From Hyphomicrobiales bacterium (GTDB lineage: Bacteria; Pseudomonadota; Alphaproteobacteria; Rhizobiales; Rhizobiaceae): DNA of 64,000 bases. The translations under genes and the position numbers were made by a program. Location of the stretch: assembly GCA_900472575.1 (NCBI GenBank), contig UCIV01000014.1, positions 1-64,000 of the forward strand. The letters are read 5' to 3'. A model generated the notes under the pieces. That model was not told the DNA's origin, did no database searches, and saw nothing but the letters and a program-made list of their open reading frames with translations. Positions 9,242 through 17,202 of this stretch are shown here, in pieces; within the stretch, counting starts at the first letter, position 1, and each line of letters starts with the position of its first letter.

Positions 9242-10680
9242 CACAACACACTTGCCGCGATGAAGAGTACGGCACCGGCCGCAATGATCAATTGGCTGCG
9301 CCAATCGGTTGCGATGAAGACGACCGGATCGTCGTCCAGCTCCTTGCGGTGGGCAAGGATCCAGATGCGGATGTTGATATAGAGCACCATCGGCACCAAC
9401 GGCCAGATAACCCAGGGTTCGCTATAGAGCGCTCGGATGTCCGGGGACTGGATATAGAGGGCGAGAACCAGCGCAGCAGCGAATGCCGACGCCACGCCGC
9501 TCTGTGCAACGATGTGAATGTCTTCCGGACGATAACCGCGACCGGCGATACGGTCTCCCACATCGACCGTCGTGTAGCGTAGCTCGACATAGCGTTTGAC
9601 CAGAGCCAGCGACAGGAAGAAGAACAGGCCGAAAGCGATCAGCCAGAAGGAAAGCGGCAGGTCGGTCGCCGCCTTGCCACCGAGTATCCGCAGGGCGTAG
9701 AGCCCTGCAAGGCAAAGCACGTCGATCAGCAACATCCGCTTCAAGGCCAGCGAATAGGCGGTCGTCACCACCAGATAGAGAACGATGACTGCCGCGAACT
9801 GCAATGGCAGCAGCGAGCAGATGGCAGCCGTCGCGACCAGCAGCAGCGCGGAAACCGTAAGGCCATAGGGAATGGAGATCGCACCGCTTGCGAAAGGCCG
9901 GTTGCGCTTCGTCGGATGCTGCCTATCAAGCGGAAGGTCGAGGATGTCGTTGATGATGTAGATGGCGGAGGCCGAAAAGGAAAATGCCACCATGGCCAGC
10001 GTTGTCGCAATGAAGGTCTGCGGCTCGACGACGGTGTGCGCAAGAACCGGAGAGGCAAAAACGAGAAAGTTCTTCAGCCACTGATGCACCCGCAGCATCT
10101 TGATGTAGGTCTTGATACCCACGTACTTGGCATCGAAACGCATCGAGGCATGGGCTCTCTGATACCGATCCGCGGCAGCATCGGGAGCAACGACGATTGC
10201 ATTTCTCGCGCTCTGGAATACAGCGATATCTGCACGATCGTTTCCGGCATAATCGAAACCTTGCGATCCATAGAGTTTCGACAGCAACGCAGCTTTGTTA
10301 TGCGCAGCAAGGTTGGTCGTTTCGTCCGTGTGATAGACAGCACTGAACAGGCCGAGATGAGCCGCAACGGCTTTGGCAAAAGGCTCCGCAGCTGCCGTCA
10401 CCAGGATAAGTTCGCGCCCTCGCACCCGCTCTGCGCGCAAATAGGAAACGAAATCTTCGCGGTAAGGCAAATGGCTGGCATCAAGCGTCACGCGACGCGC
10501 GATTTCGGTCTTGAGACGTGCCTTGCCCGAAAGCAGCCAGATCGGCAGGAGAAACAGGTATAGGGGGTTTGCTCTTAAAAGCTGGAAAACGCTTTCCCAC
10601 AACAAATCTGTCGAAATCAGCGTTCCGTCCAGATCAACCGCCAAAGGTATGTCAACGATGTTCTGTAGACGCACATTCAT
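9241..10680 (-). CDS. HAD phosphatase-UbiA prenyltransferase fusion
   Basis: This 479-residue protein joins two enzymes. Residues 1 to about 190 form a HAD phosphatase with the nucleophile motif DLDGT (Asp16 and Asp18), a VTAA motif II and a GNDRADI motif near the end. The rest is a multi-helix UbiA prenyltransferase with the metal-diphosphate motif NDILDLPLDRQHP from residue 244. In mycobacteria, separate UbiA (Rv3806c) and phosphatase proteins make prenyl-phospho-ribose from PRPP; Azorhizobium uses similar noe genes to arabinosylate Nod factors. I chose ATG 10680 over an upstream ATG-like extension to 10836 because the DLDGT strand then lies at the expected distance and GGGA precedes it. 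It is the first gene of the operon. The fusion is clear; the PRPP role is inferred from family and neighbours. Confidence 0.88.
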   Translation of the reverse strand: MNVRLQNIVDIPLAVDLDGTLISTDLLWESVFQLLRANPLYLFLLPIWLLSGKARLKTEIARRVTLDASHLPYREDFVSYLRAERVRGRELILVTAAAEPFAKAVAAHLGLFSAVYHTDETTNLAAHNKAALLSKLYGSQGFDYAGNDRADIAVFQSARNAIVVAPDAAADRYQRAHASMRFDAKYVGIKTYIKMLRVHQWLKNFLVFASPVLAHTVVEPQTFIATTLAMVAFSFSASAIYIINDILDLPLDRQHPTKRNRPFASGAISIPYGLTVSALLLVATAAICSLLPLQFAAVIVLYLVVTTAYSLALKRMLLIDVLCLAGLYALRILGGKAATDLPLSFWLIAFGLFFFLSLALVKRYVELRYTTVDVGDRIAGRGYRPEDIHIVAQSGVASAFAAALVLALYIQSPDIRALYSEPWVIWPLVPMVLYINIRIWILAHRKELDDDPVVFIATDWRSQLIIAAGAVLFIAASVL

Positions 10681-11107
10681 TGTCAAAATGGTCCCTTTGC
10701 CGATAGTAGGAACGTCACCGCAACAGGGATGAAATAGCTTGGCGCCTCGTTGAGGCAGGCAGCTTTCCGTTGGCACATGACATCCGCCACAACCAAACAT
10801 TGCGCTGTAGCTGACCGGAAAATATGCCGCAACCAAGAATCAGCAGTTAATAACATGCAGCCTTGCTTCGCTTTGGAGCGCGTTTTCTCAGTCAATTCCG
10901 ATTAGGGTTTAGAATTCACTGGAAGGCGTTGCTAATGAAGCGTTACCTCGTTCCCGACAATTGTTCGGAAAAACGCGGTTACATTATCGGCCTTGCGTAA
11001 CTTTGGCCCGTTTTACAACAACCGGGCCATTCACGGACAGAATTGTCGTAGGTTGAAGCATGGTTTACGATTCCCGCGATCCAGCTTGAACGCGGCTTTG
11101 TATTGAC
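10681..11107. other. Intergenic region upstream of the HAD-UbiA operon
   Basis: This 427-bp stretch lies between the stop of the GH10-like gene and the start of the HAD-UbiA operon, both on the minus strand, and must hold the operon promoter. An inverted repeat TGGCCCG (11004-11010) and CGGGCCA (11023-11029) could act on the end of the GH10 transcript, but no T-run follows. I see no convincing ORF or RNA gene. Confidence 0.5.
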
Positions 11108-12163
11108 CTAAGCGCGACTGACAAAGCGCCCGATCACGTCCATCAGTGGCTTGGCCTTGTAATCGCGGTCCAGCGGAAGGGGACGGTTCGGGCTTCCGTC
11201 ATCGCGTGTAAACCACATAGGCACCCAGGTATAGCGATCGGTAATACCCCAGGTCAGGATCGCGGTTGGCCGGTTTGCATCAAGAATTGCCTGGAGAAGA
11301 TCGCTGGCACGGCCGGCGATAACCTCGTCGCGCTGTTTTTCATCAGCAGGCAGGAGATTGTCGATAACATCGAGTTCCGTGACCAGCACATCGACATCCA
11401 TCGCCTTGAGTTCGGCCACGAAGGAGGAAACGCCTTCCTTGTCGATCTCGTATTGCCCTTTCAGATGCCCCTGGAAACCGACGGCGTGGATCGGCGCGTC
11501 GCGATCACGAAGATCGCGAACAACGCGCAAAAGTGCATTCCGCCGGTTCGTGAACTGCTCACCGACACATTCGATATCGTACTCGTTGATCACGAGCTGA
11601 ACCTTCGGATCGGCTTCCTGAGCCCGGCGAAACGCGGTTTCGATATATCCCTTACCCATGTTTTCCAGCCAAAGATTGGGCCGCAGATAATCGGAACCAC
11701 GCGGGTCCTCGGCGATCGCCTCATTGATGACGTCCCAGCTGGGAATCCGCCCCTTATATTTTCCGACAACGGTTCGAACATGTTTGCTCAGCGCTTTTTC
11801 GGCAGCCTTTCCGCCGCGAATGGAGGACGTCCATTCGGGCATCGCTGCATACCAGATCAGCGTGTGCCCACGCATCTTCAAGCCATTCTGGTCGGCAAAG
11901 GCGAGGAGCTTGTCACCTTCATAAAAATCGAACCGATCCTCTGAAGGCCTCACTGCCTCCCATTTCAGCCCGCCTTCAGGCACCACAAGCTGGCAATGAT
12001 CCACGAGCGCGGTTCGGTACGCGAAGTCGTCCACGAGAGCATCGCCACGCACCGCCGAACCGTAGGCTATCCTGGGCGGTGGCGAAGCATGGGCGACAGG
12101 CGCCTGAAGTGCCGTATGTGCCGCAACAGCAAGACTTGCCTGAACGAAATCCCGTCTGCGCAT
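11108..12163 (-). CDS. GH10-like (endo-xylanase family) glycoside hydrolase with Tat-type signal
   Basis: This 351-residue protein is a glycoside hydrolase family 10 member, a retaining endo-beta-glycanase fold. The acid/base glutamate is Glu148 in WDVINEAI and the nucleophile is Glu263 in VTELDV. The start MRRRDF followed by a hydrophobic alanine-rich stretch and AHA around residues 24-26 looks like a twin-arginine signal peptide, which supports ATG 12163 over 12199 and places the enzyme in the periplasm. The usual GH10 segment TLVWH is TLIWYAAMP here, so a substrate-contacting histidine is replaced by tyrosine. Lying beside polymerase and glycosyltransferase genes, it more likely trims or sizes the cell's own polysaccharide than digests plant xylan; this is inference. 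Confidence 0.85.
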   Translation of the reverse strand: MRRRDFVQASLAVAAHTALQAPVAHASPPPRIAYGSAVRGDALVDDFAYRTALVDHCQLVVPEGGLKWEAVRPSEDRFDFYEGDKLLAFADQNGLKMRGHTLIWYAAMPEWTSSIRGGKAAEKALSKHVRTVVGKYKGRIPSWDVINEAIAEDPRGSDYLRPNLWLENMGKGYIETAFRRAQEADPKVQLVINEYDIECVGEQFTNRRNALLRVVRDLRDRDAPIHAVGFQGHLKGQYEIDKEGVSSFVAELKAMDVDVLVTELDVIDNLLPADEKQRDEVIAGRASDLLQAILDANRPTAILTWGITDRYTWVPMWFTRDDGSPNRPLPLDRDYKAKPLMDVIGRFVSRA

Positions 12164-12318
12164 GGACTTTCTCGCCTTGATCGGAGGGTAAGCCGCCATA
12201 GCGCGGCCACCGGCACGTCATGGGAAGCTAGCTGCCAGGCGTTATGATAATATTACCTTGCCCGACGAAGGTTCTTCACGGCCGGTTAACGTATATCGGT
12301 CTCCTGTTGAGATGAACC

Positions 12319-13650
12319 ATGATGTCTCGCAGCACGACAGGACCCGTCATTTTGCGGCAAGCAGGAGCAATTTCACAAGGGAGAGCGTTGCCGGCCATGA
12401 ATGCCGGCCGCGCGACATGGAGCGCTGGCTCCGTGATCCTGCTTTTGCTCCTTTGCTATTTCTGGATCGGCCTCACGCCATTTGCCCATTCGGATGGCAA
12501 GGGCGGCCTGCCTTCCACCGGCAACCTCCTGAACCAGATGGTGATCATAGTCCTGTTCACCATGGCGATTGCAAACCTGTGGCGCAATCCGGGCCGGAGC
12601 GCGCTCTTCGGCCCGCATGCGCTGCTGGCCTTGATACTTCTCTGGTTCTGCTTCGTCTCGCTATTGTCCTTCGATCCCGCAACGGCGTTTCGAAGGATCG
12701 TTTATGCGTTGCTCGTCTGCGGCTGCGCGAATGCGGCTCTTCTACTGCCGCGTGACAGCCGTGACTTTGCAAGAGTGCTTGCCACCTGCACGATAGCGAT
12801 CCTGTTGCTCAATTATTTCGCCGTGATAGCCATGCCTACCGTCGGCATCCACGGATCGAATGAAGTCGAGGCGGCGCTGGCCGGAGATTGGCGCGGAATT
12901 TTCGGCCACAAGAACGCAGCAGCGGCCGGCATGGTCTATCTGGTTCTGTTTGGTCTCTATCTGCGCAAAGCCTCATATCCGCGGCTGGGATCGATTATTG
13001 CGATCCTGGCTGTTATTTTTCTTCTTTTCGCCGGAGGAAAGACATCGACTGCGATGCTTCCCGCAGTTCTTTTGCTGGGCTGGTTATTCGAGCATTGCAG
13101 ACCGCTGCGAGCTTTGCTCACGATCGGCCTCGTCATCACGATGAACGTCATCCTCATCGGGCTTTCAAGCTCGCCTGCGACAAGTTCCATACTGGCAAGC
13201 CTCGGGATCGACGCGACCTTCACGGGTAGAAGCTCGATCTGGGCTTTCGCTCTTGCCCGCATCTCCGATGCCCCGATCATGGGTTATGGTTTCCAGCTTT
13301 TGTGGGGAAGCGAATTCCTGCGCGACATCACGACGGAATCCTGGGCCTACCTCGCCGCGCATTCCCATAACTCATTCCTTGAAACACTTCTGAATGGCGG
13401 CTTTCCGGCTCTCATCCTGATGATCCTCTGGCTTCTCATCCTGCCGCTCAGGGATGCGGGTAAGGCCTTTGCCACGCAGAACGATGTGGGCCTGACGCGG
13501 CTGTTCCTGCGTATCTGGATCTTTTCGATCCTGCTGGCAGGCCTCGAAAATCTCTTCTTCGTCAACAACGGCCCTTTGTGGTTCACGATGCTCATCGCCG
13601 TGTTCGGACTGAGATTACAGGCCGGCGCAAGCCTCCAGTCCCGGCAGTGA
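12319..13650 (+). CDS. O-antigen ligase/Wzy-like polysaccharide polymerase
   Basis: This 443-residue inner-membrane protein has about ten to twelve hydrophobic segments and the Wzy_C/O-antigen-ligase signature HSHNSFLETLLNGG near residue 350, after a large periplasmic loop containing GRSSIWAFAL and GYGF. Such proteins join lipid-linked repeat units or transfer a glycan to an acceptor. The gene is divergent from the GH10-like gene with 155 bp between them. Later in-frame starts exist (for example 12397, nearer the first helix and preceded by GGGAGAG), so up to 26 residues at the N-terminus are uncertain. Context with a Wzx-like flippase and a Wzz-like protein favours the Wzy polymerase role over ligase. 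Confidence 0.83.
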   Translation: MMSRSTTGPVILRQAGAISQGRALPAMNAGRATWSAGSVILLLLLCYFWIGLTPFAHSDGKGGLPSTGNLLNQMVIIVLFTMAIANLWRNPGRSALFGPHALLALILLWFCFVSLLSFDPATAFRRIVYALLVCGCANAALLLPRDSRDFARVLATCTIAILLLNYFAVIAMPTVGIHGSNEVEAALAGDWRGIFGHKNAAAAGMVYLVLFGLYLRKASYPRLGSIIAILAVIFLLFAGGKTSTAMLPAVLLLGWLFEHCRPLRALLTIGLVITMNVILIGLSSSPATSSILASLGIDATFTGRSSIWAFALARISDAPIMGYGFQLLWGSEFLRDITTESWAYLAAHSHNSFLETLLNGGFPALILMILWLLILPLRDAGKAFATQNDVGLTRLFLRIWIFSILLAGLENLFFVNNGPLWFTMLIAVFGLRLQAGASLQSRQ

Positions 13651-13795
13651 TGTGGGCCGCGCCCGTTAGCGCCACGTGATATTAACTGAAAGCCCAACAT
13701 ACATTTGTATTCGCTGATTTCCTTTCGTATTGAACCATCTGGTGATCAGCCTACGGACGCCCTTACAAGCGCGACAACGCCCCGGAGACAAAAGC

Positions 13796-14797
13796 GTGCA
13801 GGACGAAAGCAAAGCTTCGGTAGAAGCCGTCATTTGCATTCCGACCTTTCGCCGGCCGGACGGCGTGGCACGCACGCTTCAATCGCTGCTGGCACAAAAG
13901 GGCGACCTGAGTTTCGCAATCGTCGTTATCGAAAATGACGCCGAAAAACCTTCAGGCGCCGCGGCTGCGCGCGAAACGCTCAGCGGTTCCGACATTCCGT
14001 CTGCCGTCATTATTGAACCGCGCCAGGGCAATTGCCATGCGATCAACCGCGCATTCGCAGAAGCACGCGAGCGCTTCCCCGCCGCCGATTACTTCCTGAT
14101 GATCGATGATGACGAGATCGCAAGTCCCGACTGGCTGGCACATATGGTGTCGACGGCTCGCACGACCGGCGCCAGGATCGTTGGTGGCCCGGTCATCCGG
14201 CAATTCGACATACCGGTACCGCAATCCGTCAGCCAGCATCCCCTTTACGGCTTCATCGACGGGCCGACCCGGCAGGTGCCGGCCATCCATGGCACAGGCA
14301 ATTGCCTTATCCACCGCGAGGTCTTCGCGCGGATGGAGCCGAACCTGTTCGACGTCGCATTCAACTTCCTCGGCGGCGGCGACATGGAATTCTTCGCCCG
14401 CTGCCGCGCCGCTGGCTTCACTTTCTGGTGGTGTGAGGAAGCGGTCATTCACGAGACCGTCGCAGCCGAACGGACGACCCCCAAATGGCTGATGCGCCGT
14501 TCCATCCGCACCGGAAGCATCAACTACGTTATTGACGGCAAGCAGATGGCAAAACATGCCGTTACCGCCAGGCTTCAGGCCAAGAATTTCATTTCGCTTG
14601 GCCTCAGCTTTTTCAAGGCGATGGGGCTTCTGATCCGGACAAGGCGCCTTCTTCCTGCCAGCCATCCGGTGCTGATGTCGATCGGACGGATCACAGCAAG
14701 CTTCGGCTTCCTCCCGGTACCCTACAAGGCCAGTGAAATAAAGGCCGTCGAACGGCACCCGAACCTGAAGGCCGGCAATCACATCGCTGAAAACTGA
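13796..14797 (+). CDS. Family 2 glycosyltransferase
   Basis: This 333-residue GT-A fold protein starts with VEAVICIPTFRRPDGVART, typical of GT2 enzymes, and has the metal-binding MIDDDE near residue 102 and an acceptor-side GGGDMEFFARCRAAGF motif near residue 200 with a downstream EEAVIHE. The reading frame is open from a TTG at 13730, but GTG 13796 has GGAGA nine bases upstream and begins just before the first beta strand, so I prefer it. A hydrophobic patch near residues 265-285 suggests membrane association. It probably adds one sugar of the repeat unit made by this cluster; donor and acceptor are unknown. Confidence 0.87.
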   Translation: MQDESKASVEAVICIPTFRRPDGVARTLQSLLAQKGDLSFAIVVIENDAEKPSGAAAARETLSGSDIPSAVIIEPRQGNCHAINRAFAEARERFPAADYFLMIDDDEIASPDWLAHMVSTARTTGARIVGGPVIRQFDIPVPQSVSQHPLYGFIDGPTRQVPAIHGTGNCLIHREVFARMEPNLFDVAFNFLGGGDMEFFARCRAAGFTFWWCEEAVIHETVAAERTTPKWLMRRSIRTGSINYVIDGKQMAKHAVTARLQAKNFISLGLSFFKAMGLLIRTRRLLPASHPVLMSIGRITASFGFLPVPYKASEIKAVERHPNLKAGNHIAEN

Positions 14798-14801
14798 TCT
14801 C

Positions 14802-14824
14802 CAGTTCAGTTCAGTTCAGTTCAG
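14802..14824 (+). repeat. Pentanucleotide tandem repeat (CAGTT)4 CAG
   Basis: Four full copies of CAGTT plus a partial copy fill most of the 28-bp gap between the stop codons of the convergent GT2 and Wzx-like genes. It lies outside both reading frames, so copy-number change would not switch either protein on or off, but it could change the shared 3' end. Confidence 0.85.
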
Positions 14825-14825
14825 G

Positions 14826-16145
14826 TCATGCCGTGCGTTGTTTTACCGGGTCGGCCTCGGTCTCGGAGGACCGCTCTGGATTTTCGATGGCGTTCTGCGC
14901 CGTTAAAAGCGCCCGCCAGGCCAGAATAGCGATCACGATTTCCAGCATGTAGGTAGTCGCTATCACACCACTTACACTGGCGTAATACGCCGCCAGCGCC
15001 ACAAGTCCGGCACCTACAATGTTAGAGACATTGAGAATTCGCGCCCGCACATTCTGCAGGCTTGATGCGCCGAGCGCTTCAAATGCGGTAGCGCTGATTG
15101 CGATCGGGATCACTGCCCAGCACAGGGCGTGCGTCATCCAGGTTAGCGAAACATATTCGTGGCCGAACAGAACCGGTAGCCACGGCGTGATGATCCAGAC
15201 GAAGAGACCGGCGCTGATCCCGATTCCGGTCGTCAGAACCAGCATCTGCTTGGCGCGCCCCAGAACTGCGCCGATGCCGCTCAGGGCTGCAGCCGCATAA
15301 CTGGGGTATACGATCCGGTTCAGAGCTTCGACCGCCATATAGGATGCTTCGGTCAATCGACGCGCGATCGAATAGCTGCCGACGATTTCAGACCCGGCCA
15401 CCGCGCTCAGGACGAGAATGTCGGCATTGCTGCGTCCGGCCTTGAAGAAGAACTGGCTGGCGAACATGATGCCGATCGGCACCTCTTCGCGAACGATCCT
15501 GAACTTCGGCCGGCCCAATCGGCGTATGGCTATCAGCGCAATGACCGCGACAACCGCATGCGCGCCAAAATTCCAGACCGCCCATTCCGCCACCGTCGTG
15601 ATATTGAACACGAGGCAGCTGACGACAGCGGCGGCCATGCGCAGCACGGCAAACAGAAATTCGATCCTGTTGGCGACCGAAAAGCGCGAATGCGCGATGT
15701 AGCTGTTGGTTGCGAGCCAGATAATCTTCAACAGGATGATATTGGTGAAGAGTATCAGCGCCGTGGCGACAAGCGTCGTCAGCAGGTGATCCGAGACGGG
15801 AAACATCAGCGGGATCGCGATCATCCCGGCGATCACCAGCACCGCGCCCGAAACAAGATTGAGAATATGCACATGCCCGAGCATGTCGGGATAGAAGCCC
15901 GGTTCCTGCGCGACACGACGCACCAGCGATTCCTGCGATCCCAGCCCGCAAACCTGAATGCCGAGATTGGTCAGCGCGGTGATCGTCGCATTGAGCGCGA
16001 ACTGTTCATGACCGAGATGGCGGGCCAACAGCGCGAAGGTCAAAAGCATGGTGACGCTCGACGCAAGCAGTGCCCCGCTCGATCCGACATAGGATCCGAG
16101 ATGACGGGCGAACTGCCGGAATTCGTGCCTGGACCTCAATCCCAC
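14826..16145 (-). CDS. Wzx-like polysaccharide flippase (MOP superfamily)
   Basis: This 439-residue membrane protein has about twelve hydrophobic helices and the N-terminal layout of the polysaccharide exporter family (GSSGALLASSVTMLLTFALLARHLG, given here only in part: ASSVTMLLTFALLARHLG). A charged cytoplasmic tail closes it. It would flip the undecaprenyl-linked repeat unit to the periplasm for the Wzy-like polymerase. The start at 16145 is GTG. Divergent from the DUF6492-like gene, with 169 bp between. The family is clear from helix pattern and context; no substrate can be assigned. Confidence 0.83.
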   Translation of the reverse strand: MGLRSRHEFRQFARHLGSYVGSSGALLASSVTMLLTFALLARHLGHEQFALNATITALTNLGIQVCGLGSQESLVRRVAQEPGFYPDMLGHVHILNLVSGAVLVIAGMIAIPLMFPVSDHLLTTLVATALILFTNIILLKIIWLATNSYIAHSRFSVANRIEFLFAVLRMAAAVVSCLVFNITTVAEWAVWNFGAHAVVAVIALIAIRRLGRPKFRIVREEVPIGIMFASQFFFKAGRSNADILVLSAVAGSEIVGSYSIARRLTEASYMAVEALNRIVYPSYAAAALSGIGAVLGRAKQMLVLTTGIGISAGLFVWIITPWLPVLFGHEYVSLTWMTHALCWAVIPIAISATAFEALGASSLQNVRARILNVSNIVGAGLVALAAYYASVSGVIATTYMLEIVIAILAWRALLTAQNAIENPERSSETEADPVKQRTA

Positions 16146-16314
16146 TCGTTATCTCCAACCGGCGGCCCTGATTTCGCCAGGGCCTGCATGCCGGTGCGGC
16201 TGTCTATCCACGGATAATCGCACCGGTCAGCACTATGCATGAACGGGATTAACGGAGCCTTAGGTCGAACCTTGGCAGTCTGGGCTCATCTGCCTCCGGA
16301 GCCATGATCATCGA

Positions 16315-17202
16315 ATGACCGCCACTGTCAGTCTCGTGACACCAAGCTATTTTCGGGATTTCGAGTCATGCCGTCTCCTGTGTGATTCAATCGATGCTTT
16401 CGTTACCGGCTACGATCGGCACTATCTGCTTGTCGCCGATAGCGACCTCGAACTCTTCTCCCAACTCGGCAACGAAAAGCGGCTGGTGCTTCCCGATTCC
16501 GTTCTTCTGCCGGGCACGCTGCATGCGCTTCCGGGTTTTCTGAAATGGAAAGGGCGCCAATATTACTGGGCGCCCGGTATCGGACTGCCGGTTTATGGCT
16601 GGCACGTGCAGCAATTGCGCAAACTCGCGATGGCGCTTCTGCAATCCTGCGAACGGGTCATGTGTATCGATTCCGACAACTGCTTCGTACGTCCCTTCGA
16701 CGTGGGGAGATTTGCCGGCGATCTGCTTTCGCCCCTTTATGCCGATCTGGGCGGGGTGAACGAAACGCGCCCAAGCCACGTCCTCTGGCAGAAGAATGCC
16801 TACCGACTGATGGACACACAGGAACCGCCCCTGCCGGGTGACGACTATATCGGCCAGATGATCGTCTGGGATCGGGAAAGTCTGAACACGATCGTCGACA
16901 GGATAGAGGCCGTGACCGGCCTCCCCTGGTGGAAGGCGCTCTGCAAGGCCAGGGACTTTTCCGAATACATCCTCTATGGCGTCGGCGTTGCCGGCAATCC
17001 GTCACTGATGGGGCGTCATCGGATCGTCGAACAGAGCCTCTGCGCCACCTATTGGAGCGGGCCGGCGCTGGACGAAGCAGGCATCGGAAAACTGATCGAC
17101 GCAATGGCCAAGGATCAATACGCCATCGCCATCCAGTCCCACACACGAACCGAGCCATCCCTGATCCGTCGTGTCGCCCTGACGCGTAATCTGTGGAGTT
17201 AG
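16315..17202 (+). CDS. DUF6492-like protein, putative nucleotide-sugar transferase fold
   Basis: This 295-residue soluble protein begins VSLVTPSYFRDFESCRLLCDSI, here cited as VSLVTPSYFRDF, and contains MCIDSDNCFVRPF near residues 116-128, a DxD-type acidic motif of GT-A folds. That layout matches my memory of the DUF6492 family found in polysaccharide clusters; no activity is established for it to my knowledge. The middle part has many aromatic residues (QYYWAPGIGLPVYGWH). It converges on the GT4 gene, and the two stop codons overlap (TTAG, 17199-17202). A glycosyltransferase or acceptor-modifying role is inferred from fold and neighbours. Confidence 0.65.
   Translation: MTATVSLVTPSYFRDFESCRLLCDSIDAFVTGYDRHYLLVADSDLELFSQLGNEKRLVLPDSVLLPGTLHALPGFLKWKGRQYYWAPGIGLPVYGWHVQQLRKLAMALLQSCERVMCIDSDNCFVRPFDVGRFAGDLLSPLYADLGGVNETRPSHVLWQKNAYRLMDTQEPPLPGDDYIGQMIVWDRESLNTIVDRIEAVTGLPWWKALCKARDFSEYILYGVGVAGNPSLMGRHRIVEQSLCATYWSGPALDEAGIGKLIDAMAKDQYAIAIQSHTRTEPSLIRRVALTRNLWS

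Noticed and set aside
11004-11029. Inverted repeat TGGCCCG/CGGGCCA after the GH10-like gene as a terminator
   Set aside because: The stem is only 7 bp with a 12-base loop and no T-run, so I mention it only within the intergenic entry.
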